Shown piece by piece: positions 45,801 to 60,800 of a stretch of 64,000 nucleotides of DNA (its first letter is position 1; every line of letters starts with the position of its first letter). The DNA is taken from NCBI GenBank assembly GCA_033675545.1, contig JAWDGP010008106.1:62001-126000 (forward strand), read 5' to 3'. The stretch is from Elysia crispata. Taxonomy: Eukaryota > Mollusca > Gastropoda > Plakobranchidae. The position numbers were made by a program, and so were the translations under genes. The notes beneath the pieces were generated by a model. That model worked only from the letters and a program-made list of their open reading frames with translations. It was not told the DNA's origin and ran no database searches.

Positions 45801-48800
45801 ATATAAAAAGGAATCAAACAAACAAAAAGCAAAGAAAAATACAGCTAACAGCAAAAAGCATTCTAGCTAAAGCAAGATTTTCAGGAGGAAAAAAAAAGGG
45901 TAAAAGGGTTAATTTCTTGAGCCGTTAACCTTTTACTTTTTTAGACTGCAGCATTTTATTTTTCATTTTTCCAACACACCATACCAACAGCCAAAAGATA
46001 ATTTTTTTTAAACCAAATGCAAGCCGCACACATATAAATTTTTTTTAGCTCACTAGAGCAAATGCCACCCAATGTCCTCCTTTACACAACTTAAAAATGT
46101 GTTTAAAAGTTATAAAGAAGGAAGAAAGTTAATTTCGAAGCTATACTGATGTATAATTAATTCCCAATTTATATTCCTACACATGCAATTTGTAATTTAT
46201 ATATATGTTAAGACTTAAATTTAAACAGATAAATATTAACCCACTTGAGACAAAAATCTTTAGACTTCACATCCTCCACATTCCAACATAAATAACAGAA
46301 AGGTATACATATTAGCTGTACAAGTCAATTTTTTACATGTATCTCATGTCTAGAGTATGCATACATAGTTTTGCAGTCCAACCTGGATCAGGTTTTAGAA
46401 ATTTGAAATTACCTAGAATGCCTGACAAAAAAATATTTTTCCTATTCAAAAATAGATTTTCAGAGTCAATGAGATAATTGATCTAAAAACAAACTCCTCT
46501 ACAAGGCACATCTGCCTTATTTTCAGTAATTGAAGTATAGTAGTTACTCCCCATAATTATTATTTCGAATACTTGAAATGACACAAAAATCTCTTATAAG
46601 TCATGAACAGATACCTTCAGATACACTAAATTAATTCCAAGTCAAGAAATACATCAACCTGTGAAGACATGCCCATCAACATTTTGAACTTGTTCCTACA
46701 TCATTCTGTCCCAATAGCATTCTCCCTTCAAAATTCCAAAACACAAACATGCAGATACCGAGGTATACATCTTTAATTTCTTAAAATAGAAGTATCAGAA
46801 TATTTAGAAGTCTTGCGAGATGCGTCTCAAGTGAGTTAAGAATATATCTGGAGTAAATAAATATTTCTGAGAAAGCTTAAAGTCAGTTCTCCAGAATGAA
46901 GCCCTGATTAAGTAAAAAAGATAAGATGTTGACCCAAGAAAAACTTATGGGATTGATAGTTGTGGTAACAAGCAATAAAAGCAAGAGGCAAGCCACAAAA
47001 AGAGTTAGGCACGCATTTAGTACTTATAGATATATCTATTTTAAAGCTTTTGAACCCTTGCTCTAGCCACGCAACAGTTCATTAGAAAAAAATTGCCTTA
47101 CCAATAGGAAAGCTAGATTGGGCAGTTAAACTACGTTGCCACACGGAGGGTGTGGGCTGAGAGTTTCGAGAACCTAAAAGACACAATATCTGTGTTATGT
47201 TTGTATGTTGAGCAAGAGTACACTTGCATAAATATAATATATATTTATATAAATATGGAGATATATTTTCAAAAAAAAGCACACAAATTAGGTTGCTATC
47301 ACTAGAAGCCATACATTTAGCATTTGAAATTAAAATAAAAGTGTAAGAAGAGGTAAAACCATAGTAGCATTCTCAGCTAAGCTAAGCTATACCCTTAGTG
47401 AAAGTTGGAGAGAGAAAAACCCTGGCTCCTCAAAATTGACAAACCGAACACAACAAAATCAATAGGAACACTCAATTCACACATTTTGGCTCTGAGTAAT
47501 TGAAAAAGAAAGGGGGAAGAGGTTCTAACAATATGAAAAGGCGACAGGCAAGAAAATAAAATACGCTATGAGTTTCTTTAAAGCAAAGGATGTCATTGCA
47601 AAATAAACTTTACAAATGAAAGCTCCATAACGAGGCATACAAAACAGTTTAAGAAATTATGGCAAATGCTTTAGGAAAAAAAATCCGAAAACCTTGAAAA
47701 CATCCCCTCCTATTGGCTACTTCCAATTCTATGCTCATAAACCAAAATCAAGAGCAAAAGTTGTGTGTGTCTTGCCACGAAATGAATTTACAAGTAATGA
47801 AGCCCCATGTCCATCTACTTATGCTGAAGACAAAGAAGCTACCTGATGCATTGTTTTGTTGTGCTCCTGCAGCAGCAGCATATGGAGTTGTTAAAGGCGG
47901 CAATGTCGTCAATGGGTGATGGTTACTATTCACAGAGTTGTTTTCCGAATTTTGAGTAGAAGCATTGCTGGAAGAAGAATCATTCTATTGTTAACAGCAG
48001 CACAAAAATTTGACTATCATGGAATTTGTGAAAAAAAAAATTGCATGTGCATAACATATAACTTAAAAAAAAATTAAATCTTAGATTTTAAAAGGAATCA
48101 AAGGTGAGCATAAAAGTAATCTATATGTTTGTACCCAAAGTTTCTTGTCCCCTCAAAGGCAACACAATCTACCTCTTTCAGCGGTCATCTATTTCATGCT
48201 ATGCCAAATTTGCGAAATCGGACTGAAAGTTCTTCATGACATTCTACACAGGACACTTTCCTAATGCATCTTTTTATTTCACCGATTTATTTAAAGTAAT
48301 TTGTGATAATTTGTTGAACCAAATAAACATTTTTTTTTCTTTTTAATCATCATTTTCTACTTTTGTTCTACCTCCTCCTAAATAATGTAAGGAAATGTGA
48401 AATTTCTTTTAAACAATCATGCAATCAACACTTTTTATTGCATTTCGTCCCAAAGAGTAAGGAAGATGATATTGAAGTAATAGCCCTAACCACCGTCAAT
48501 TATGAGCTTGCGTTCTAGAATATTACAGGAAAATAAGTCAGAGTAACAATTATCCACAATCAAATGGGACCAGCTTTGGCTCTGCCATGACCTTATCGTT
48601 AACAAAGTTAAAAAGGAGCTAAGTCTCAAGTGCGAGTTTATCTTAACGAGAAGTCTTAATGGCTGGATAATCTGGTGATTAATAAATAAGAACTCCGGTT
48701 CCAGGACAACACAGAAGACAGAAAAAGAATTGATGACTCCAACGACAACGATAAAACTAATATTTGTATGAGAAGTTGGGAAAGCAAACATTTGAGCCAT

Positions 48801-51800
48801 TTATTTTTCCTTTCTGTATCACATTACCACCATCATGCATTCCAAGATGTAATTGTAGAATCAACCATAATTTAAGACTGAAAAAACTTTTCATATCTCT
48901 TATTTCTTTTTCCTTGCTTATCAAGTTCAGTAGGGAAAAAATCATACAAATAGAGAGGAGAATAGAGGAAAGAAAGAACCACACGCATGCAAATAAGAAA
49001 ACTTACTTTTGAGAATGTTTAGCTGAAGATAACTGAGTTTTTGAGTTTCCGTGTGGTGCTGGAGATGCACTTTTTTTCTGCAAAAGAAATCAGAAAAGAG
49101 TAATCAGATCTGACAATTTAAGAAATCAAACTAACATACTAAGAAATAAAAATAAAGTTTGACAGTTGGATTTAGATGGATATAGTGATTATATAAAACA
49201 GTTATAATTTACATATATTCCAAAATGAACAGTCAGCATTTTATTAGTATGATGATTTCATGTAAGAGGTTACTTTAAAATCATTACATTAATTTACAGA
49301 AGGCATATTGACAGATCAAGGTGATCTAGTTCCTCAACAATTGTGTAACAAATTAACTTCTGACATCAAATATTGACACCTGGTAATGTTTTCACCAAAA
49401 GATGTAAATAATCCCCCCCCAAGTTTCTTATTTCTCTGAACATATTTGCTACAAGTTTTGAGAGCAAAATCCTTAAGGCTGCCAGAAATTTTCAGCTTAC
49501 CTCTTCTGACTGAGATTTGTGCCTTTTTCTGTCAGTATCATCATGTTTTTCCTGCAAAAAAAAAAATCAGCATGTCCTTTTATATTCAAAGATAAAATAT
49601 TTGGCCACTTTGAATAATTTTTTTTCTTTTTGAATTGTGTCAGCCCTTTATGTTTTGAAAAAATTAATGAAAAATGTGAAACAAGGTAAAATAGTTTCTC
49701 CAAATTAGAGCTAACTGAATGAAAAAAGATTTATAAAAAATGCACATTTTCTCCATTGCTCATCTATGCTTTAAGACTATTTGAAAATGCTCAGCAAGTA
49801 GAAAAGTTCCTATTCAATATTTTGACCATAATAATTCCCCCAAAACATTTGAATCTATATGTACATGAAATTCTGAAAAAGCAATCGCAGACATCACTTC
49901 CATACATAATGATCAGATTGTGATAGGTTACTGCTACAAGTTCAGTATTGAAGTGCTCCCATTTCTTTCATCAAATTTGATCTAGTGTATGTGCAAAGAG
50001 CAAGAGCATAGGTAGTGTCTGTCTGTGTGCCCGTCTTGTACAAGGCAGGTCCATACTGCTTAGTTGGCATAAGTCCATCTATAGCCAGAATGCTGATTTC
50101 AGATGCCCAATTTGCCACAGGTCTGCTAAATATGATTGTGCCCACAAAAGAAGTACCAATGTTATGAATTTACTGTCATATGACTGACTGCAAATAATTA
50201 AAAACTGCACAAAGTCTGAATTGATTAAAGTTGAATAATTTTAATTATATACCTCTTCCAATTAACTGTCTGATAAATTTATAGATCCGTTATATTCAAC
50301 ATCACTAATTAATTTTTTCTGAGCTGAAAAGCAGTATACCTGGTTGCAGAAATGAAAAATCTGCTCCGAGTAGTAAGCCCTTTACATGTGTACTGTGCTC
50401 ATCCTATTTTACAAGACTAGTACCTGCACAGGCTTAGTGCTGATGAAGAGTGACTAGGGCAGAGGTGCCTACCTCAACCTATGCCTTTCAAGGAAACCAC
50501 CAACCAAAATCAGGGACAAAGCACAACAAAACGAATTTTTAAAAAACATCAGTTTTTGCTAATTTCACTTTAAAAAAAAAACACTGATAAAATCAACCAT
50601 ACAGCTGTTGGAAACAAGTAAGCTAGGACTAAAGAATAAATGGAATAGTAGTACAAGGGATGAGAACTGGACACACAATTTTTTACTTAACTTTTTAAAA
50701 TTGGTCACTGCTAGAGGCCTAGGCAGGAGCATTCTCTCACTCTCTCTCTACCCCCCCCCCCAAGCTTAAACAAAATTGGATTGTCCAAAGAGCCATGATT
50801 GTGGAGCATTTTTTTTCTTTCTGATTAAGCTCCTTTTTTTTTTTATGCTCTGACTAAGAGGTTGAATGACCTGTTGTAGCTCATCTACAGCTGTGTCCCC
50901 CAAATGTTGGTTGTTATTGCTTTTTGCACATTATTGGCTGAACTGAGGCGCCATAAAAGCTTACTCATAAGAGTATACATCACGGCCCATATTCTGGCTT
51001 ACATGTTGAGCGTCACGCTCCTTATCTTTATCTTTTCTTTCAAAGAAGACATTTGAACTGAACATGATAAATATCGATTAGGTCTAAAACGTCTCACTAG
51101 GTCCCGCCTGGCCGTGTAAAAAAGAAAGTAACAATCTAAAATTTAGATTTAGACTTATATTATTACCTTGGAATGAAAATCACCTCTTTTTTTTCTGAAC
51201 AAAAAAAAAAAAATAAAAAAATGATAATCACGTACTATAATAATAGTCTCATGTCATGCCCAGTTTTGATTATCTATATGATTGTCTCTACCAGTATTTA
51301 AAATTTTCCAATCAATCTCAATACTCTACAAGTCTAGGTGTGCAGATGGAGAGAACGATATTTTTCAAAATGTACGATAAAGTAAACAAATAAAAGAACT
51401 TGATGGGACCAATATCTTAGATAGTTTCAACTATAATACAAATTTCCATATTGTAATCAAAAATATAAATAATACACAAAAATACTTGATATTGATATAA
51501 TATATATCGCCCAGTTTTATACCCTCGTACAGGTTGATAGTCGATGATGGAAAAATTCCGTTCTCGTAGAATTATATTTTCACCATTTGTTTTTTCATAG
51601 GATTGTTGAGTCACACTTATCCCGAAACAAAAACGAAAATAACATTATAATGTGTCAGTTTAAATGCTGAAACAATACGAAAAAAAAACCAGGAGTGTCC
51701 TGGATTTTCCAGGACCATAGGCACCTCTGCTGGGGTGGTCTGATAGAACTTAGGTAGGAGTAATTTCTAGACTGCAAGAGGAGGGAAGCATTGCAAGCAC

Positions 51801-54800
51801 AAGGTAACTGAACAAATCAATGCTAGAGATAGATCTGGCCCAATGGTCACACTAAATAGCACGTCTTAATTTAAATGTACAGTGTATGTTGCCTATAAGA
51901 AAGTACAGAACATTCCCTACAACTCTGAGGGCTCCCCTGTATCTCTCCTTGATTAACTTTTGATGCCTGTGAATTCCATCGTCTTTCAAAAAGTCATATT
52001 TTCTCCACTTTTCGAATGGAAGTATTTTGAAAACTAAAGGGAATTTCATCTTTGTGAAGAAAGATAAAAGTGGGTTTTTTTTTTTTTAATTTTTTGTATC
52101 TATTTATATACTGATAGTTTAAAATCTGGTTTCAACTTCAGACAAGTAGGGGGGAGATAAAATTCATGAAGCAAGACAATATCAATACAACTCCAGTCCC
52201 CTCTTCTCATTTATGCCTGGCCTACATTCTTGGTTAGCCTGGTGCCACAGAGAAAAATTACACATGTATATTAAATTGCTGCTCACACATGGGAACCTAT
52301 CTTCCCCTGTTTTTCTGGATACTTAATTTTCATGTATTTCAAAGAAAAAAACTCAATTCCAAATTTTTTTCAAGCCAACATGTTTGCACCAGAGCCCTGA
52401 AAATGACACATCGGCATGTGATTGGCCCAGTTTTTTTTTTTAACCCGCAACATATCCAAACTCATATCTCTCTGCACCAACAGCTTCCTTTTCTCAATTC
52501 AGTTCTTTTATCCATACAAGACCAGAACCAACAACTGCTAGTACCTGTCTAATTTTCTACTAGTTTGACCATGCATAAACAATGTTTATTAACAACCCCT
52601 CAGCCCTTTAAACCCCATACTTAGGCTATTAGCTTCAAAGCATGTATGAACACAGTAGGTGTTTGAGATATATCTGAAAATTAAATTATGTGCCCTTACG
52701 CTGGAATGATTAGCATTTATACTGGGACTAGGCGATGGTGAACTCGAGTTAGTTGATGATGGCGTACTCCCCACTTTTTCCACCATAATTTCATCACTCT
52801 CTGTGGGAGATGATGCCAAAGTTGTTGCATCTAAAAATGAAAAACAAGACAATATCATGATTGAAGGTATTGAAAAATAGAAGATGCCTAAAAGCATTGC
52901 ATATAGCAGTCCATGTTTTTTTTTAATTATTATTTGCCACCTTAAGAAAATAAACTAATTATACTTAAAGCAAAAAGCAGAAATATGATGTAAATTAAAT
53001 TTGAAAATTTTAATCCTGGAAGATTGGAAGGATGAGTAAGAAAAAAAATTTAAAATGACACTAACCTGTTATTTCTTCCAGATCTAACTCATCGTAGAGA
53101 TATACATTCTCCATAAAAGTAGAATCCTGATTCGATTGCACATAATACTCTATTTCCTCTCTGATATCTTTGACCTTTAAGAGAGAAAGAAAGTGTTTAA
53201 ATATAAATGGAAAACCTAATAGCAGCAATAGAATCAAAAAGATTTTACCATATACAAAATCAAATTTAATATATTTTTGGCTGAGGACCTAAGCCACGAT
53301 CTACTGACATAGTTCCATACGTCTCAACTGCTTATCTTTACCACTCCTTGGTCTGCTTTAGAATATTCCTCAAAGCCTCTATTCAAAATATAAAGGAAAG
53401 AAATCACTCAAGATTTGCCCATGACATTTAGCTGGAGAATTATTCCGTTCTAGCAAAGCAATAAAAGAAACACAAAGTAAATGCTTAGTCCCTAGTGGAT
53501 CCACAGCTTTGCTCGAGAAAATATTAAACCAAGTAAACTTTCTTTCACTTTCAACATTTTGATCCTGAAAATTTGAATAAGCAATTGATATAAATATCCT
53601 AGTTCAGTACATGTTACACAAAAACATAAAATATAACGATATCAAATCAGACAGATTGAAGCAGACTAGCAAATAAAGTTTACTTTACCATGCTCCTTAA
53701 TTGCAGAGAACTGTTTATAGTGTGCAATTTCACACACACTACTTTTACCTTGTCAACAGCTAATTTGTCATTATCCACATGTCTCATTATTTTCTCAAGC
53801 ATTTCTATGTGATGTTTGTGCCGATCTTGTTGTTGCCTCAGCTCCTCGCATTTTGGATCCTGAAGATAAAAAGTACAGTGAGATTGAGAAAAATAGAAAG
53901 GGAGTGGAAGAGAATGGGATGTAAGAAAAGAAATACAAAATAAAAAGAAAGTGAAAGAAATTTTTCAGCCAATGATAGATGGGAAGAGAAAAAGAAGCTG
54001 AGATAGGAAAGAAAGGAGGAAGAGAGCAAGCTTGGAAGAGGAAGGAAGATAAGTGGCCTTTTGATTTTGCAGACATCTGAATAAAGCTGTGGCACACACA
54101 CAAATGCGACCTACAAAAAAAAATGGACCTAACATTTAGAGTTGTATTAGTATATAGATCGAACCAGATTAAAAAGTTAATTTAATCAATGAAACAAGAA
54201 TCTTAATTTCTCCTCAGCCTGAATGGAAATTAAATTTCCTACAAAAACTGAGTCTGCAAAATAAAGTGCTATAGGGGTGATGCATGGAGTAACACCCGCT
54301 ATATTTTTGAAGGAATCCTATCTAGTAACACTACCTATATTGCCAACTTAAAGGAGTGACATCCGATAGAAGAACTGAAAAAAAAAAGTGGGGTGGTGGG
54401 ACCAAGAACAAAATATTCTGAGCTGGAACCGGAGAGAATTACCTTATATTTGAAGGCTATTTGTGGGATTTTATTATCAAATTACAATTGCCATGGGCTT
54501 TTCACAAGCACTGAAAACGTGTTTACAGGCTTGGTGGAAGCCATAGATTTGCTCAGATCAGTTTAATTGCCAAATCAAGAACTCAGTCATACAGGCCACC
54601 TCATATACTCAATAGGAATAAAATGCTGGGATTGATCAAGGCTATTATAAGAGTATTAAATAATTCATATTTAAAAAATATTTTGGACATCAAGATACAT
54701 CACCTTTAAACATATGTACTAACGATTAAATCAAATGAAGATCAATACATTTATATCTTTTTCATTCAATACTTGATTTCCATTCCTTCGCCAGGACTGA

Positions 54801-57800
54801 GGGAGCACAAATATCGATAAGTTGACACAATTTAATCTTATGATTCTCTTATCCTTCAAAATGCTTATAGATAGAGATGGTAAAAATTGGATTTCCAGGG
54901 ATGTCCTTGCGTTACACTCTAGACATAAATGGTACACAAAATTTCTATCAAAGAAGTCTAAGACAAAAATGTCATGAATTCTTTTCTCTAAGGCCTCTTT
55001 TCATCTTTAATTATGGGAGGAGAAAAAATAAACAAAAGGTAAAATTAATTTCTACAATTTCAGTAAAAAATAATCCCTACCCAAATACACGAAAAGTTGA
55101 TATTCAAAAGAACTTGTCTATTCATATGTAAGTTTGTGTAATGAAAAGCCCCATATTTAATCTAGATTTAATGATTACTTTTATCTAAGTAAAAATATGA
55201 AATTAATAGCACTATTCATCATCAGTTCATAGCTTAGAAAGTGATATAACTCCCAAAAGATGTGAACCATATAGATTCTAGATTAGATTTAGACAATTCT
55301 GTATCCAAGCGTCATCCTCTTTATATTGTCCATTCTTTAAATAACACTGCTTCTTTTGGTTTCATTTTGGATGGTGCATTGACATAGATAGAACTAAGCC
55401 ATATTCATGACCAATGTAAGCTTTTGAAAGTATTTACATCAGCATCAGAAAAAAAAAAAAAAAAATCTCAGATAAGAAATTTTAATACAAAAATAATTAA
55501 TAAGATCTTAACAAATTACACTTAAAAAAAAAAATGCCCTGTCAAATATCAGCTACATCTTTACTAAATCTCAAAAGTAGAATAGAAATGGGAAAAAAGT
55601 GCTTAACTTGTAGTTCTCTTATCAGGCGACATGCAGATTTGTGGCTTTTGCATCTGTCCAATAAGAATTTAGCAAGCACAAAAGAACCACTCCTTTCAAG
55701 TTATTTCATTGCTTACACCAAGACGCAAAATGCTTATCCCTATACACTGACCATATGAATCAATAAAATGAAGCAGTATGACTAGTTGCTCAGTGAAATA
55801 AGATTTTGCCAAAACGTCTCAAGGGACAACTGATTGATTTACTGCCTTACTTTAAGACAGACCTCTGCCAAAGGATAAAAAAAAAAAGACAGTACACAGT
55901 TTCTATAAAAAAGTTCAGATAGGTCCTGTTCTATCTCAATCCCCTTGCCCAGGTTTAATAGTTAATCTCCTCTAAACTGACAAAAGTAAGTTTAGATTTT
56001 TACCATGGTATATGTTATTTGGACGTCTCTTATATTCATAATATGATAACAATTCATACAATTTTAAAGGAATACAGCGATAATTTGTGTCTTGCAATGG
56101 AAGCTCATAATCATATGCTTACACTACTTTAAATAAAGTGGACACGTTAAAAATGCTTATAGATAAATTTTTAAACTAAGAAAATACCGATATTGAATAA
56201 GATCACAAAAAGACTGATGAGAAGCATTTATCAACATGGTCTAAAATAAAAGAATATCGATGACTCTTTGTGTCATTATGAAGTTAAAAAAAAAAAGCAT
56301 TGAAATGGTCTACATCTGAAGCAAAAAATACAAAACAAAGTACCGTATTCCCTCCATTAGTAGCGCCATCTCTAATAAACGCCCCCCCCCCCCTTTCCCA
56401 TCCAAGCAACACCTAAAAAACACCACTTTCGAGAACAAAAGATTAAACTCAAACTCAAAACATTTATTAAGCGATAGATCTGATGATAACAACAGACAAC
56501 ACATGTAAACAATGAATGACTATGATACTGCAATTGTCATCTCAAATTGGGGATGTCAAAGTCAGTAATAAGGCGTCTGAGGTTAATGTCCTGGACTATT
56601 GCAGTCCTCGTAGTCATCGGACTCGAATGACGCTTCGCTTTCTTCACCCAACGATGGCACTCTAACACTAACTAGAGGGGGGGGGAGAGGGCGGCGACGG
56701 CGGAAACGGCGGCACTTTGTCTTTGAAGAAAGTCATCCAAAACATTCCTTTAGACGCACCCCCCCTCTTCATTTTCACGCGCCCGGCGCTACTATTAGAG
56801 CGAATACGGTAGTTCCCTACCATAAATTTCACAACTCAATGTATTGTGTCAATAATTGCTCTTAAAACAGTTGTTTTATAGGTCACTATAATAAATTACT
56901 TCCAAACCATAAAGTTGTCAGGTTTGGGAACTTGATTGAAGTAGAATTCCTAAATCCAGAACAATCCAAAAAACCCTGAACCATGATAATAACACCTTTG
57001 ATGTGATAAGGACCACATGCCACTCAATTGAACTCTCAGACATTCGTCTGCTCAAATCTTTTCTAGACCACCAAACACGCCAGAAAGAACCCAAATTCTC
57101 ATTCAATAATGCTGACTGCTCTAGCTTTTCCATGAACACCAACCAACAGGGCCCAAAATTCAAACCAAACTGGTTACCTGTAATACAAATAAGATTTAAT
57201 ACTCACTTTTGCCCTCTTCTTATTGGAACTAGCCCTCGATTCAAGTTCACTCTCAAACTGATCCAGTTGCAACTGAAGCGCATCAATTATATTCTGAAAG
57301 GTACAAAAAGATTTGCATCATGAAACAAAACTTTTAAAGTGAAAGGAGGAAAAATGAATGCTTCTTTCTATTTATGAATGAATAAAACTTATAAGAGATG
57401 ATATTTTAAGGAAAGAATATGTTGTTTCTCAGTAAGTAGTTGCAAGACACCATTACTGATATAGCTTAAACGTAACACAATTTTACCTGTTCTAACTGCT
57501 TTTGGATTATTGAGGTCACACCTCATAAAGAAAATCTAATGGCAATTTACAGTTTCTTCCATTAATATTTTAATTTTTTTTTTTCAAGAAACACTTCTGG
57601 ATAAACTACTTTACCGATAACCATAGGGTGGTTTCCGCCTTTTCTTTTGTATGAGGATCTAACTTTGCTGCAGCTCCCAATCCATCTTTAGAATAGGCTT
57701 TAGTCTTGGTCTCTCTTTCCACCACTTTGAAGCGCTCCATTTGCTTTAAAAGAATTGAAGTAAAACATTAATCAACGATCATACAACCAAAATGATTTCT

Positions 57801-60800
57801 GCTCTAGTTTTTCATGTTGACATTTTGAAGTGACCAAATCTTTAAAAAGAGAAAAAGGCACTAAAAAGGATTTATAGTAATTAAAAAAAAAAAAGAGACA
57901 AAAAGACCATATTTCAATTTACTGCCAGCTTTGCCTAATTAAAGACCCAATTTAGGATTTATGACAGAGCATTGGGTTGTATAGAACTAAACCTGAACAA
58001 CCAAATCCTTACCGTCTCGATTAATTTGCGGTGCTCCATGAGCGAAGACTTGTCCTTGATGTCGCTGTTTGCAATCCATGACTTGATCTGATCTCGTAGT
58101 CTCTGGGTAAATTCATGAGAAACATATGACTGATTTTATGTGTAAAATATTTTTATCATCTAGCCTCACTGATAAATATCAAAAACTATGTTTTATTCAT
58201 TCAAATTTATCAACTATTAAAAAAAATGAAAAGAAAAAGGAACTAACAAAAACTACAAACCTGTTTAATTTCTTTTTCCAAAACTTACCTGGAGCTTCTT
58301 TATTTCTTTCTTCAAGTCTGTTTCAAACTTCTCTTTTTGATTGCTATTAGTGGCCGTTTGAACCTGAAACAATAACATTTTTAAAGGTTAAAAAGAAAAA
58401 AACCATTGAAGATCTGATTTACTTAGCACCACATCAAAACGATAAAGTTATTTTTGATATAGAAACAACTGCATGCTGTTTGCAAATATATATATATCTC
58501 AGGTTACTTGAAGACTTTTCCTATACAAAACAGCTAAAAAAAATTGTAGATTTAGGTGGGTTCCTTGTTAAATGTGTACCAATATTTTCACATAATTTTA
58601 ACGAACCAATTAACTCTTAGAGTGCCTATCTATCACTGTCTGTTATTACAAGATGAGCAACATGACTGCGCAGTAAAAGAACCAAAAACTTTTTACAAAA
58701 AATTACATGTCATTTGTTACATATTCCTTTATGAATTTTACCGGCACAGCTTAACATACAAAAATCTGCAGTGTGAACAGAAAGATAATGAGAGACATTT
58801 TAAAAGAATATATAGGATAAAAAAAAATTTGTAGTCGTCTATAAAGTTGAAACAGTGTCAAAGTGAGGGCGGTAGGTTCTTAGAAAAGTTATCTAGAGAG
58901 TTTATATGGCACTTCCATTCTTCATTAACAGGGTGACACTGCAAGGCTTTTAAAAGAGTTGACTATAAAAGTATTCCAAAACTCAAAGAGACTGAACTCC
59001 ATGAGCTTCGACACCTACAGGTTAATTCAGGTTTTTGGAATAGCAATTGTCTGCTTAACATCTGGTCTAAAAGGCAGAAGATTCATGACTTACATAGTGG
59101 GCAGGTTAAGAAAGGTTAGGATTAAAAACACTACTTGATAATGTAATGACCATCTGAGAGGAACTGTTTGCTCTATCCAGAAAAACTTACAGTGACAGTC
59201 TATAGAATATCAATAACTTGAAAAATGTGAAATTCTCAAATTTACTTCTCTGTAACCTGCTAACATTTTGTGTTAATGCTGCAATATGAACAAAGAGGAA
59301 ATGCTATTGGCAGAAGTATGAGAACTTTACTTTGAATCTGAGGCCTTGAAAGGTTAACCACAGCATCAGTTTTTAAAATATGCATTGTATGAAGAGGAGC
59401 TTGATAATGATAGTGGATACTGGAGGAGCAAGTGCATAAACATTTAACTGTCATCATAGTTTGTGCCTTATTCCACAATTCTAAGTTTTTAAATATCTAG
59501 AACAAACTACCTGAAAATTGGTATGCACGACATGAGGCATTTATAAGCCTTATTGGATGTTATTACGTTTAAGTTTAGATTCATTGCAACTATGTAAGAA
59601 GTAAAAATTTTGACACCAACACCTCCTACAAATCTAGAATAAGCTTACAAGTCCCTCTAAATAAATAAAAATTTAAAACAATAAGTAAATTATGCTGAGA
59701 AGAAATATATGAAGGTAAGATTTAAAACCAAAATAATTTAGTTGAAAACAAAACTACAATTTAACCACAAACCTTCTTCCAAATATCCTCAAAGGTTTCT
59801 ACACCTTCGTCAACTTTTTTGAGACATCTGTCTATGTCTCCTGTGGATATTGATCATCAAAATCAACTAAAGCATATTCCACACTGTTGATATTTCTAAC
59901 AAAAAAAAAGCCAAGTGTTGCATACTGAAATTGTAACATATATACATGCATTTGCAAAGTTAAAACCATAAAAAATCTTACAGTAGGTCTAAATATTGTT
60001 TTTTGTTTTTTTTCATCAAGTCTGTAAAAGGACTATGGTTAAAGGGTCACAATTAGTGCTAATGCCCAGATAGGCATGGATGGTACAGGGACACGCACCC
60101 CTTATTTAAAAATACTCATGTGTCCCAAAATTTACAATGGCATTAACACGACCCATGTATGAAGAAATGCATAAAAGCTGTACACTGAATATATCACCTT
60201 TACACATTTTTTTTCATCAAACTGTTATTAGTGTCAATAATGTTGTCAGTACCACTAATGTCAACGTCATAACCAGAAAAACCTTTTTTTTTAAAAAAAA
60301 AAAACCAGGTTAATTTTTCTTTTGTAATAAATCTGTTGTACTCTGCAGTCTGCTGAGATTTAAGTTGCTTCTTTGAGTTCTAGCACCCTCTATATTTAAA
60401 TCTATTTCTAGTTGAGGGGAGAAATTAACCACCTTTTTTGTATTTGCTACACAGGTTTAGAGTAAACGACATAATAACTATCTTATTTGAAAAGTTCCGA
60501 CACGCTTCTAAAGGTGTCAATTGTAAGGTAATTGTCATCTATAGATCCCCATCAATTTGATTGATAGACTTCTCTTTTTTCTATTTTAGAACATATCAAA
60601 TAATGAACACCCATAAGCCTATAACTTGAAGTAAATCTAATGGCTATATGTTATATGATCGTCGCCAAGCCAAATACTTGTTTCCAATGGTGTCTTGACA
60701 TATTCACCCTCCACTGCCTGCACAAATACTATTTAGGATCAAGAAAGGAAAAACTGGTATCTTTTGTGCTGATGCCGAAGTAGACCTAGAGTTTCGATCT

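Noticed and set aside
49942-50145. Minus-strand frame in CNOT3 intron 9 ([20 protein letters not shown])
   Set aside because: Composition is protein-like, but no splice phase connects it to exons 9 and 10 and no family is recognised; possibly a transposon remnant.
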